Source: Dictyobacter alpinus (GTDB taxonomy: Bacteria > Chloroflexota > Ktedonobacteria > Ktedonobacterales > Ktedonobacteraceae). From it: 64,000 nucleotides of DNA. The position numbers were made by a program, and so were the translations under genes. The stretch spans positions 3,472,001 to 3,536,000 of the forward strand of contig NZ_BIFT01000001.1 of the NCBI RefSeq assembly GCF_003967575.1, given 5' to 3'. Numbering within the stretch: position 1 is the first letter of the stretch; every line of letters starts with the position of its first letter. A model generated the notes under the pieces. It made no database searches, was not told the origin of the DNA, and saw only the letters and a list, made by a program, of their open reading frames with translations. Positions 44,911-53,894 of this stretch are shown piece after piece.

Positions 44911-45167
44911 CTGGTATTCCCTTTCTTCGTTGAATAGAATAAATAGAGCAGGTGTTAGCTGGTCCTGAATGAAAGCTAATGGGCGTGTTTTCAATTATAA
45001 TATGGATAGAGACGCCCTTTTTGATTTCGCAGCCTTCTCTGGTTTCATGATACCTCGTGGCAAGTGTTGCTTACAAGTCGTGCCCACCTGTTCTCTTGTC
45101 GATGATAGGGGGAAGTGTTAGACTGCTATGTAACCAGTTGTTGGACCATTAAAGGATAGACAATAGA

Positions 45168-47024
45168 GTGGATAAGAAACAAGAACGTATCAAGTTGCTT
45201 GAGGCGCAGATTGCCCGCCTGCAACGTCGCATAGATGCTCAGACACCCCGCAGTAATGTGTATTCATGGTCGCGGGTCGCCATTTTCTTCGTGGGGATCG
45301 CGTTGACCGTTGTGCTGTTGATCGCATCTTTATGGTGGCTGGCCATCCCGGTCCTTGTGGTCTCAATGATCTTATTTGGGGTGGTGGCCCACTTCCATGG
45401 CTTGATCGATCAAAGTATTGCTCGCTATACTCTCTGGCTACACATCAAGACCGCGCATATCGCTCGTATGCGCCTGGACTGGGAGCGTATCCCGGCGGTC
45501 TTCTCTGAACCCCCGATTGAGGGTCATCCTTTTGAGGTGGACATTGATATTACGGGCCAGCGCTCGATTCATCGTCTGGTGAATACCGGTGTTTCGCGTG
45601 AGGGGATGTTACGCCTGCGCGACTGGTTGCTCCAGACCTCACCCGATCTCTCCACCATTCAGGAGCGGCAGGCACTGGTGCGTGAGTTAACACCACTGAC
45701 ACGTTTTCGGGATCGCCTCACGCTCAATTCTTTACTGGCTTCCCGTGGGAAGTTTGACCAGTTAGAGGGCAAACGCCTGTTACAATGGCTTGAGCAGCCC
45801 TCAAGCTCCTCCTCCTCACTAAATACGTTATTCTGGATCTCGGCTGGACTTAACATATTGACTGTGGTGCTGCTGGTCCTCTTTCTCATTGGCTTGATCC
45901 CGATGTTCTGGCAATATGCACTGGGTGCCAGTGTGATTCTCTTCTTCGCCACCGCCAATCAACGCGGCGATATTTTCGAGGACTCCTCGTATCTACGTTA
46001 TGGTTTTGGTACACTCAGCCTGATCTTCTCTTATCTGGAGAAGTATCCCTATGGATCACATCCCCGGCTGAAAGCGCTCTGTCAGCCTTTCCAGGATAAA
46101 CGTGAGACTGGACCATCCGAAGTCTTAAGGGGAACCGCTCGTGTGGCTGCGGCCTCGACACTCAAGAACAATGGTATCCTGTGGCTGGTCGTCAACGCCT
46201 TTGTCCCCTGGGACCTGTACTGTGCCCGCCAATTGCTGCATTATAAAGCTCAGCTCCGTGCTCGCCTGCCAATCTGGCTCGACACCTGGTACGAACTGGA
46301 GGCCATCTCCTCACTGGCGGCCTTCGCCTATCTCAATCCCGAGTATATCCTACCCACTATCGAGGCTGCCGACCAACTCCAGGCTGCCGGTCGTCCACCG
46401 TTCGCGGTAGAGAAACTCGGACATCCGTTGATCGCGGTCGATAAAAAGGTTACCAACAGTTTTACCATGGATGAACTGGGAGAAGTCGTAATCATCACTG
46501 GCTCTAATATGGCTGGTAAGAGCACCTTCCTACGTACCCTGGGCGTCAATCTCTGTCTCGCGTATGCTGGTGGACCTGTCTGCGCCGACTCCTTTGAGTC
46601 CACGCTTTTCCGTCTCTTCACCTGTATTCGTGTCACCGACTCAGTCACCGATGGCTATTCGTATTTCTACGCCGAAGTACGTCGCCTGCATGCCCTGTTA
46701 GATGCGCTCAAAGAGCCGGGCCAACTACCCCTATTCTTCCTGGTGGATGAGATCTTCAAGGGAACCAATAATCGTGAACGCTTGATTGGTAGCCGCTCCT
46801 TCGTGAAATCGCTGGTCGGCCACAACTGCGTTGGACTCATCTCAACCCACGACCTGGAACTGGTCAATCTCGCCGAGAGCGTACCCCAGGTCAAAAATGA
46901 ACATTTCCGCGAAGAAGTCATCGACGGACAGATGGCCTTCGACTATATCCTGCGTGAAGGTCCATGTCCCACCACCAACGCCCTCAAAATCATGGCCATG
47001 GAAGGTCTCCCCATCGACGGCTAA
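45168..47024 (+). CDS. Membrane-anchored MutS-like ATPase
   Basis: 618 residues beginning with GTG after AAAGGA. A short coiled coil (residues 1-25) is followed by two membrane helices (~35-75), a soluble core, a second helix pair (~225-270) and a MutS-type ATPase domain at the C-terminus. The ATPase has VVIITGSNMAGKSTFLRT (Walker A), FFLVDEIFKGTNNRERL (Walker B plus signature) and ISTHDLELVNLAE. DNA mismatch-binding domain I is absent. This resembles the MutS-related membrane proteins whose role is not repair in the classical sense. Function is unproven. Confidence 0.85.
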   Translation: MDKKQERIKLLEAQIARLQRRIDAQTPRSNVYSWSRVAIFFVGIALTVVLLIASLWWLAIPVLVVSMILFGVVAHFHGLIDQSIARYTLWLHIKTAHIARMRLDWERIPAVFSEPPIEGHPFEVDIDITGQRSIHRLVNTGVSREGMLRLRDWLLQTSPDLSTIQERQALVRELTPLTRFRDRLTLNSLLASRGKFDQLEGKRLLQWLEQPSSSSSSLNTLFWISAGLNILTVVLLVLFLIGLIPMFWQYALGASVILFFATANQRGDIFEDSSYLRYGFGTLSLIFSYLEKYPYGSHPRLKALCQPFQDKRETGPSEVLRGTARVAAASTLKNNGILWLVVNAFVPWDLYCARQLLHYKAQLRARLPIWLDTWYELEAISSLAAFAYLNPEYILPTIEAADQLQAAGRPPFAVEKLGHPLIAVDKKVTNSFTMDELGEVVIITGSNMAGKSTFLRTLGVNLCLAYAGGPVCADSFESTLFRLFTCIRVTDSVTDGYSYFYAEVRRLHALLDALKEPGQLPLFFLVDEIFKGTNNRERLIGSRSFVKSLVGHNCVGLISTHDLELVNLAESVPQVKNEHFREEVIDGQMAFDYILREGPCPTTNALKIMAMEGLPIDG

Positions 47025-47047
47025 GGTAGGTTCGACCCGCCTCCCAC

Positions 47048-47201
47048 GCGTAACGGCAGGGCTTGTCCCTGCCCCAGTTCACGTACGACCTGTCCCTGAG
47101 ACACGTGCTCGTCGTGAGGCGAGCATGGCGAAACATGTTAGCCTTAGGTTTGTGCCTGGTCGTACGTGTTACAGGAGCAGGGACAAGCCCTGCCGTTACG
47201 C
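47048..47201. repeat. Inverted pair of the dispersed GCGTAACGGCAGGG palindrome
   Basis: 47048-47072 and 47177-47201 are perfect 25-bp reverse complements separated by 104 bp. Each contains the same CAGGG...CCCTG core as the copies near 11.6-11.8, 17.97 and 37.9/39.5 kb. It lies between convergent genes and ends 8 bp before the minus-strand stop codon. Confidence 0.8.
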
Positions 47202-47208
47202 TGAGAGG

Positions 47209-48105
47209 CTAATTCAATTGAGCAATAACCTGCCGGATCTGTTTGATGTGGTTGCGAATCTCATAGCGATCCCTGGCCTGCGGATGTGTTACCAGATAAT
47301 CACTCAGGTCGTGCATCGCTCGTCCATAATGCTTGAGTTCCAGGTGCAGGAAACCGCGATCCCGTTGTTCTACACCTGCCTCAGGTAGGAGCAGGAGCAA
47401 GAGATCACTGATCGCCAGGGCGTGCTCAAAATCATCTTTACGAATATAAATACTCTTCAGATTATTCAAGATCCGAATCAGTATTTTTTGTGGAGGTAGC
47501 GCCTCTAGCCAGCGTGGATTGATCGCGTTATGATGATGGGTGATCTGCTGGATACGTTTCAGGCATTCCTCTTCATTGAGCAAGAGTCCATTGGCAAAGG
47601 GATCAATATAGATACTGCCCCCGGACCAGCGGTAGCGCACCATAAAGTGATATGGGAAACCAATCCCTTCAAGCTCGATACCCGCCCGTTTGCCAACCTC
47701 TATATAGACTAAAGAGAGTGTGATCGGGAGTCCTGTGCGCTCCTCTAATACTTTATTCAGGAAGCTATTATCAGGATTATAATAATCGTGTTCATTGCCA
47801 TGAAAATGTTCTTCTTCGATCAATACCTGATTCAAAGCCTCGATTAATAGGAGAGGATTATCCTGTTCAGAAGGAGAAGTTTCGGCCAGTGCGGACCTTG
47901 AACGTTCGACAAGCAAACGAACCCGCTGCGCAAGCGCATCGAGTTGAGTAAAAGGTGGAACTGGATCTAAATCTGGATAAGCTACACTTGCAATCAGAAG
48001 CGCTGCTTGTGCGAGGTCGATCGTTTTTTTATTCTCACCTACCAGGTCCGCAAATTTCTGGTATATTCGTTGTTGTGCTGTCTGTCGTGAAAAATTATCT
48101 GCCAT
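47209..48105 (-). CDS. SirB1-family transglutaminase-like protein with TPR-like C-terminus
   Basis: 298 residues from the ATG at 48105. The central part (NSFLNKVLEERTGLPITLSLVYIEVGKRAGIELEGIGFPYHFMVRY) is the SirB1/transglutaminase-like core. The helical C-terminal part (LNNLKSIYIRKDDFEHALAISDLLL...GRAMHDLSDYL) looks like TPR units. The catalytic cysteine of true transglutaminases is not conserved. The start is uncertain: AGGAG lies only 1 base from this ATG and inside a hairpin, and the frame stays open to 48183. Confidence 0.82.
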   Translation of the reverse strand: MADNFSRQTAQQRIYQKFADLVGENKKTIDLAQAALLIASVAYPDLDPVPPFTQLDALAQRVRLLVERSRSALAETSPSEQDNPLLLIEALNQVLIEEEHFHGNEHDYYNPDNSFLNKVLEERTGLPITLSLVYIEVGKRAGIELEGIGFPYHFMVRYRWSGGSIYIDPFANGLLLNEEECLKRIQQITHHHNAINPRWLEALPPQKILIRILNNLKSIYIRKDDFEHALAISDLLLLLLPEAGVEQRDRGFLHLELKHYGRAMHDLSDYLVTHPQARDRYEIRNHIKQIRQVIAQLN

Positions 48106-48204
48106 GCTCCTGGCATTTAACCATAAAATGCCAGGCATACGCAAGTTGATCGGGTCATTTATCACGTTCGTGTGTAGGAGCACGAGCGCGAAATGCTTAC
48201 GCTC

Positions 48205-48615
48205 TTATTTGTCGCGTACCCCACGCGAGCGTTGCAGTAGCGGCGATTCATCTGGCAGATCGTTGCCGCTTGTCGGATTGAGATAGTGATCCATCGCCAG
48301 CCAGAGGCCGCGACTGGGGCGGAAAAAGAGCAGTGGCAAAATCACCACAAAGGGCCCACCAATCAACAATACTGGTAGTACTGGAATCGTTCGGATCGCC
48401 GCCAGTGGCAAGACAATACCCGCCGCGATAAACTCGCTCACGACCAGATTGATCGCCATTGAACTGGTATAATATCCCTCTTCACGCTCAAAGCGAAAAT
48501 GGCAGACGGGACAACGCTCATTCATTTTAAACACGCCACTAAACAACTTACCCTGTCCACAGACAGGACAGCGCTGAAGTAATCCTCGTAATAATAATGT
48601 GAAAAATCTATTCAT
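48205..48615 (-). CDS. DUF983 family membrane protein
   Basis: 136 residues. Two C-x2-C pairs (RCPVCGQGKLF and RCPVCHFRFE) form a zinc-ribbon-like N-terminus typical of DUF983, followed by two to three membrane helices (EFIAAGIVLPLAAI, VLPVLLIGGPFVVILPLLFF). Members often sit near cytochrome oxidase or small-molecule genes, but no such gene is adjacent. Function unknown. Confidence 0.82.
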   Translation of the reverse strand: MNRFFTLLLRGLLQRCPVCGQGKLFSGVFKMNERCPVCHFRFEREEGYYTSSMAINLVVSEFIAAGIVLPLAAIRTIPVLPVLLIGGPFVVILPLLFFRPSRGLWLAMDHYLNPTSGNDLPDESPLLQRSRGVRDK

Positions 48616-48832
48616 GCTTTACGTCTCTGTAACTTTCCTGGTGGAGATAAGAACTATTGGTGTAGCCGTTCGTAGTTTGATTGATAGGTGTGTTGAATAT
48701 TTACTTATACTATTGTACCACGCTGAGTCACGCTCATGTCGGCGTACCTCTTCTTCTGCTCGATGTATACGTCGCTGAAAATAGGCGGGAGATGATTACA
48801 GCCATTGTTGTTTCCAAAGGAGGAACACTATC

Positions 48833-49267
48833 ATGATTCGGTTAGAGAGAAGCATCACCATTGCCCGACCCATCGAGGATGTTTTTGCCTATGTCACCGA
48901 CATGTGCAAAGTTAAGACCTGGCTACCCGTGAAAGATATCCGTGCGCTCTCACCTGGACATATGTGTGTTGGTGCCACCTACGCCCAGATCGCAGTCTTT
49001 ATGGGTCGCGAATTTGAATCCACCATCGAAGTCACCCAATACCAGCCCACCAGCCTGTTCGCCTTTAAAATGATTAAAGGCCCCTTCCCGCTATCCAATA
49101 CCATGACCTTCGCCCCCACCAGTAGCGGTGGCACCATCCTCACCATCATTGGAGAAGCCGAACCCGGAAGTGCCCTCAGCTTTATCGGCCCCTTAGTCAC
49201 CCCCATCGTCAAAAAACAACTGGCGTCCCAGAGCAACCAGCTAAAAACCGCCATCGAAACCCAATAG
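48833..49267 (+). CDS. SRPBCC family protein
   Basis: 144 residues, soluble START-like domain: opening RLERSITIARPIEDVFAYVTD, middle GATYAQIAVFMGREFESTIEV and final helix ITPIVKKQLASQSNQLKTAIE. AAAGGAGG lies 8 bases upstream. No membrane helix, unlike the SRPBCC protein at 40164. Probably binds a hydrophobic ligand. Confidence 0.87.
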   Translation: MIRLERSITIARPIEDVFAYVTDMCKVKTWLPVKDIRALSPGHMCVGATYAQIAVFMGREFESTIEVTQYQPTSLFAFKMIKGPFPLSNTMTFAPTSSGGTILTIIGEAEPGSALSFIGPLVTPIVKKQLASQSNQLKTAIETQ

Positions 49268-49430
49268 AAGTGCATTATTCCTGTAGTAGCACCGATATGT
49301 TCTCAATACACCCACCATTAAACCAATATAAGGTATACTTATGGATAGGTATGGCAGGAACGGCGTAGTTCCTACCACAAACACTGCTCACCAGAGCTCC
49401 ATACTGCACCGTTTTGAGATGAAAGGCAGC

Positions 49431-51413
49431 ATGACAATGGATACTCCATTTGGCGAAGATCAGCCTCTCTGGACCCCTTCTGAAGCCGCGATTCGTGAGG
49501 CCAACATATCACAGTATACACATTGGCTGACTCAGGAACACGGCCTGCACTTTGAGGACCGTGAAGCGCTCTGGCGCTGGTCCATCGAGCGTCTAGAAGA
49601 TTTCTGGGCCTCCCTGTGGTCCTATTTTGATATCAAGGCATCCCATCCATATAGCGCTGTATTGACTGACCACACTATGCCGGGGGCCCACTGGTTTCCG
49701 GATGCGCGCCTCAACTATGCCGAGCACATATTTCGCAACGCGACCAGTGATCGACCCGCCATCCTTTTTCAATCGGAGCGCCAGCCGCTAACCGAGATCT
49801 CCTGGCAAGAACTGACCGATCAGGTAGGCGCGCTCGCCCATTCTTTACGTACGCTGGGGGTCCAGCCCGGGGACCGTGTGGTGGCCTATATCCCCAACAT
49901 CCCCCAGGCCATCGTCGCATTTCTGGCCTGTGCCAGCATTGGCGCCACCTGGTCCAGTTGTTCACCCGACTTTGGCATCAGTAGCGTCACCGAGCGCTTT
50001 CAGCAGATCGAGCCCACGGTCCTATTCGCGGTGGACGGCTATCAATATGGTGGCAAGACCTTTGATCGTCTACCAGTCATCAAAGAGTTACAAGAGGCGC
50101 TGCCAACCCTGAAAAAGATCGTCGTCGTACCTTATTTGCACGCCGATGCATCCACTGAAGGCATCCATAACGGTGTGCTCTGGTCAGAACTATTGCGTGA
50201 GCCAGCCGAGCTACGTTTTGAGCAGGTCCCCTTTGATCATCCTCTCTGGGTTCTTTATTCATCGGGCACCACAGGACTTCCCAAGGCGATTGTCCAGGGG
50301 CAGGGTGGTATCCTACTTGAGCATCTCAAATCCTTAATACTGGATGTTGATTTAAAGCCTGGCGACCGCTTCTTCTGGTTTACCACGACTGGCTGGATGA
50401 TGTGGAACCTTCTTGTTGGTGGTTTGCTCGCACAGGCCGTGGTCCTGATCTACGATGGCAGTCCCGGTTATCCCAATATGGAGACCCTCTGGAAGTTTGC
50501 CCAGGAGAGCCAGATGAGCTTCTTTGGGACCAGCGCCGGCTATATTACATCCTGTATGAAGGCGGGTGTCGAGCCAGGACAAAACTATGATCTGAGTCGG
50601 CTACGCGGTATCGGCTCCACCGGTTCGCCACTCCCACCGGAAGGCTTCCATTGGATACACGAGCATGTGCGTGAGGATCTCTGGGTGGCCTCAGTCAGTG
50701 GTGGTACCGATGTCTGTTCGGCCTTTGTGAGTGGTTCTATCATCCTTCCCGTCTACGCGGGCGAACTACAATGCCGCTCACTGGGAGCTAACGTTCAGGC
50801 CTTTAACGAGGCCGGTCAGCCAGTGATCGACGAGATGGGCGAACTTGTCATCACCGCTCCCATGCCCTCGATGCCGCTCTTCTTCTGGAACGATCCAGAG
50901 CAGCAGCGCTACCGTGAAAGCTACTTTGCGACCTATCCTGGCATCTGGCGCCATGGAGACTGGATCCGTATCACTGAGCGTGGTAGTGCCGTTATCTATG
51001 GTCGTTCAGACTCCACCATCAACCGCATGGGTATCCGTATGGGTAGTAGTGAAATCTACCGCATCGTCGAAGGACTCCCCGAGGTTCTGGATAGTTTGAT
51101 TGTCGGTGTTGAGCGTCCCCATGGCGGATATTACCTGCCCCTCTTCGTGGTCCTGCGACCCGGTATAGAACTGGATGATACGCTAAAAGCCAGGATTAAA
51201 AGCGAGCTACGCACCCATGTCTCGCCGCATCACGTTCCCGATGAAATTCTGACCATTCCGGAAGTTCCACGCACCCTGAGCGGTAAAAAGCTAGAAGTGC
51301 CCGTCAAAAAACTGCTAATGGGCATCCCCCTAGAAAAAGCTGTCAGCCTGGACGCCCTCAGCAATCCTCAATCATTCCAATACTTCCTGGAATTTGAACA
51401 ACAACGTAAATAA
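49431..51413 (+). CDS. Acetoacetyl-CoA synthetase (acetoacetate--CoA ligase)
   Basis: 660 residues of the adenylate-forming (ANL) superfamily. The P-loop is LYSSGTTGLPKAIVQG, the FFWFTTTGWMMWN region is typical of AacS, adenylate contacts lie in GSTGSPLPPEG and HGDWIRITERG, and the C-terminal catalytic lysine is in PRTLSGKKLEVPVKK. It activates acetoacetate to its CoA ester, linking ketone-body or PHB metabolism to acetyl-CoA. Start at 49431 fits the family length and has AAAGG upstream; a frame open to 49341 would add 30 residues. Confidence 0.9.
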   Translation: MTMDTPFGEDQPLWTPSEAAIREANISQYTHWLTQEHGLHFEDREALWRWSIERLEDFWASLWSYFDIKASHPYSAVLTDHTMPGAHWFPDARLNYAEHIFRNATSDRPAILFQSERQPLTEISWQELTDQVGALAHSLRTLGVQPGDRVVAYIPNIPQAIVAFLACASIGATWSSCSPDFGISSVTERFQQIEPTVLFAVDGYQYGGKTFDRLPVIKELQEALPTLKKIVVVPYLHADASTEGIHNGVLWSELLREPAELRFEQVPFDHPLWVLYSSGTTGLPKAIVQGQGGILLEHLKSLILDVDLKPGDRFFWFTTTGWMMWNLLVGGLLAQAVVLIYDGSPGYPNMETLWKFAQESQMSFFGTSAGYITSCMKAGVEPGQNYDLSRLRGIGSTGSPLPPEGFHWIHEHVREDLWVASVSGGTDVCSAFVSGSIILPVYAGELQCRSLGANVQAFNEAGQPVIDEMGELVITAPMPSMPLFFWNDPEQQRYRESYFATYPGIWRHGDWIRITERGSAVIYGRSDSTINRMGIRMGSSEIYRIVEGLPEVLDSLIVGVERPHGGYYLPLFVVLRPGIELDDTLKARIKSELRTHVSPHHVPDEILTIPEVPRTLSGKKLEVPVKKLLMGIPLEKAVSLDALSNPQSFQYFLEFEQQRK

Positions 51414-51460
51414 GTCCGTCTGAAGCATCTGGACCCTTACGCGGAGAAACGTGAACACAA

Positions 51461-51502
51461 AAAGAGCCAGGACCGTTTAAACAAAAACGGTTCCGGCTCT
51501 TT
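51461..51502. terminator. Bidirectional terminator between convergent genes
   Basis: AAAGAGCC.GGACCGTTT pairs with AAACGGTTCCGGCTCTTT around a short A-rich loop. It lies between the synthetase and the minus-strand gene ending at 51516. Confidence 0.82.
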
Positions 51503-51515
51503 ACTGTGCTTGTAC

Positions 51516-52076
51516 TTAAGCAGTTGTTGTTTTGGGCTTGATCAGGCTTTGACGATATCGATGCTGATGGATAATCCAGAAGGCGATGAAAACCAGGGGT
51601 GAGGCACCAATCAGCCAGGCCAGCCAGGGAGGCATCGCTCCTGGTGCGCCGACCACCACCTGAATTTTGGCCTCGCCCGGTCCCTTGGGACCATTTAACT
51701 GCGTCACGATATCCCAGGCCCCCTGGACCGGAATATGCACGTTGGCCTTCAGGCTACCTTTACCATCTCCGACAGGTGTTAACTGGGTTGGCAGGTTGAT
51801 ACCATTGGTGCCCGGTCCTGGCCGCATGATGACTTTACCACTCAGCTTGAGCGAGGCATCCCGTGGAACGATCGTGATATCAAACTGCTCATCGACAAAC
51901 GGTGGATCTTTCGAGAGATTCACCGCGATAATATAAGGACCCGCCGACACGGTATCCGTACGGGCCACTTGTAATCTATTCTGTGTATCAGCCGCCTGAG
52001 CGATCCCAGTCGTCAGGAGTAAGATGCTGAAGCCGAACATGCCGAGCAGCGCAAATAGACGTAATCCTTTGTACAT
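51516..52076 (-). CDS. Secreted/anchored beta-sandwich protein (FixH/CopC-like appearance), unassigned
   Basis: About 186 residues from the ATG near 52076 (AAAGAGG upstream). A signal peptide (LFALLGMFGFSILLLTTGIAQAA) is followed by a beta-rich domain (SAGPYIIAVNLSKDPPFVDEQFDITIVPRD...VHIPVQGAWDIVTQLNGPKGPGEAKIQV) and a C-terminal helix (WLAWLIGASPLVFIAFWII) that anchors it. The fold reminds of FixH or copper-associated Ig-like proteins; this is a guess. It follows the membrane protein at 52105-53340 by 28 bp, so the two are an operon. Confidence 0.65.
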   Translation of the reverse strand: MYKGLRLFALLGMFGFSILLLTTGIAQAADTQNRLQVARTDTVSAGPYIIAVNLSKDPPFVDEQFDITIVPRDASLKLSGKVIMRPGPGTNGINLPTQLTPVGDGKGSLKANVHIPVQGAWDIVTQLNGPKGPGEAKIQVVVGAPGAMPPWLAWLIGASPLVFIAFWIIHQHRYRQSLIKPKTTTA

Positions 52077-52104
52077 AGAAACCTCTTTGCCTCTTGTTGG
52101 CTGC

Positions 52105-53340
52105 TTAACGCTTACTCCAGCGCCAGATATCGCCAAAATCTTCTCCCAACCACGCACCCAGCGCGCCACAACCCATCGCGATAAGTACAGAAACGATCAC
52201 AATCGTAATCATCTGGCCTGGTTCTACAGGAATGCCTTTTTCGGGTAGGAAAACAGGAGCATAGGCTGTGTATTCACGCAATACCAGCGGAGTCAACAGC
52301 ACAATCGGCAGGGCGGCTAGTGCTCCTACAATAACCGTCTGGCGCATTGAAGTGTTGGGACTGCCCGTCTTGCGCTTGTGGCGATAGGCCAGCACATCAA
52401 TGATGATTGCGGACAATAAAAAGGCGATCGGCAGAAATGCATAATCCAGGCGAAAATATGGTATCTGATCGGGTAGGCGATAAGGAATACCCTGTACATC
52501 GGCCGCTGTGCGAATAGCCCAGGGCACAAAAAGTTCTACCACAATGGTATGCACGGTCAGAATAAAAATGAGCAAGGTAGCGGTCCCTACTTTTTGTGTA
52601 CTACGAATCACCGCTATCATAAACAGCAGGCAGCCAGCCACCAATGGTAAAGGATACGTCGAGATATGGACGGTTCCAATCGTCACAATCGGAAACTGCA
52701 GGAAGCCGGTCAGCACATAATTCAGGATGCTTCCCATCGTCAGGACGATGCCCAGTTCAAGTGCGGTCAGACCAAAGTAGCGTCTGGGTTGTGTGGGTGA
52801 CTCACGCTGAATAGCCGCCTCAGATGCGAAGACATAGACCATTCCCAGCATACCAATCAAGCCCCCGGTAACACCCATCATATGGAAGGGAGCCCAGAGC
52901 GCGATATCAATGCCATAGAGCTCATGCCAATAGTTGTCCAGTGGCGCAGAAATCAATGAAAGCAAGGCGCCAAAACCAAGCACACTAAAGCCAAGTGGAG
53001 CATGGAAGAAACGGAAAATGGCAACCGTGGATGTATCATCCACCTCTGGAACATGCCGACGATAGCGGAGCGTCTCCCAGAGCACAATTGCTAGAGCCAG
53101 TAGTCCAGCCCCAGAGACACAGGTATAAATCAATGTATGTGGAGGCGTCCAGAACTGATCGCGTCCCACATATGCATGCCATTCACGATCCCAGACCGCT
53201 CCCAGTTCACCTTGTAGTAAAAAGAAAAGCAAAAGCCAGGCGCTCACCTGCCGTATTTTGCGTTCCTGTGTGAGCGTGGTGCCTGGTGTCAATGCGTGTG
53301 CTTTCGTCGATTGCGTTGAATGGACCTTAGATTGAGCCAT
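52105..53340 (-). CDS. Polytopic membrane protein, unassigned
   Basis: 411 residues from the ATG at 53340 (AGGGG upstream), about ten hydrophobic helices. A conserved-looking early loop reads LGAVWDREWHAYVGRDQFWTPPHTLIY and a later one NYWHELYGIDIALWAPFHMM. The paired W/H/D residues near the membrane face look like metal or haem sites. It is translated just ahead of the anchored beta-sandwich protein. The pair may handle metal at the outer face of the membrane, but no family was recognised with confidence. Confidence 0.65.
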   Translation of the reverse strand: MAQSKVHSTQSTKAHALTPGTTLTQERKIRQVSAWLLLFFLLQGELGAVWDREWHAYVGRDQFWTPPHTLIYTCVSGAGLLALAIVLWETLRYRRHVPEVDDTSTVAIFRFFHAPLGFSVLGFGALLSLISAPLDNYWHELYGIDIALWAPFHMMGVTGGLIGMLGMVYVFASEAAIQRESPTQPRRYFGLTALELGIVLTMGSILNYVLTGFLQFPIVTIGTVHISTYPLPLVAGCLLFMIAVIRSTQKVGTATLLIFILTVHTIVVELFVPWAIRTAADVQGIPYRLPDQIPYFRLDYAFLPIAFLLSAIIIDVLAYRHKRKTGSPNTSMRQTVIVGALAALPIVLLTPLVLREYTAYAPVFLPEKGIPVEPGQMITIVIVSVLIAMGCGALGAWLGEDFGDIWRWSKR

Positions 53341-53589
53341 AAAGCAGACCCCTATCCTGATGATGTAAAAAAATAAAAATGAGCTCATGATATTTCGACA
53401 ACAGGTATAAATGTGTTGTCGTGACTCCAACATCGCAGTGCCTCTTCCTGCCATTTTTACCAGGAAAAGTGGTTATCTATTTAACCTTTTGTATTTTATA
53501 GTACCATATGATTTTTTACCATGCTATAGCTCCCGTAATCAGCTCAAAGCTACTGAAATTTTCTCTTTGGTATCTGGGGCCAGATTGGA

Positions 53590-53858
53590 ATGAGTCATCC
53601 CGAACTTTTGAAAAAGTTCTTAAAACCGGGGTGCAGGGTCCTCCCTGCCGGGGTGCGGGGTGTCCCCGCAACCCCTCCTTTTTCTCTTTTTGCACGCTGC
53701 CGTAGGCGGCGCGAGAGGGAGAAAGAACGAGCGGGGACGTCATGCCCCCAGCATGCCTGCCCCGCACCCCGGCAGGAGGGCTAGCCGCCCTCCTGCACCT
53801 CCCGCATTGGAAGAGTGGAACCCATTTTCAGATTTTTCAAAAATCTGGGATGACTCAT
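53590..53858. mobile_element. MITE-like element with ends of the 30.3 kb IS4-type element
   Basis: 269 bp bounded by ATGAGTCATCCC and GGGATGACTCAT, the same ends as the IS at 30309-31870. Similarity runs inward over ~20 bp (C-rich step, then TTTTT/AAAAA). Inside are short secondary hairpins (GAACTTTTGAAAAAGTTC; CAGATTTTTCAAAAATCTG) and a GC-rich repeat related to 3500-3590, present in both orientations. It has no transposase, so it would need one in trans. Confidence 0.75.
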
Positions 53859-53894
53859 TTAGAACAAAAGGTCAGTGGGAGAAGAAGCGCACCT

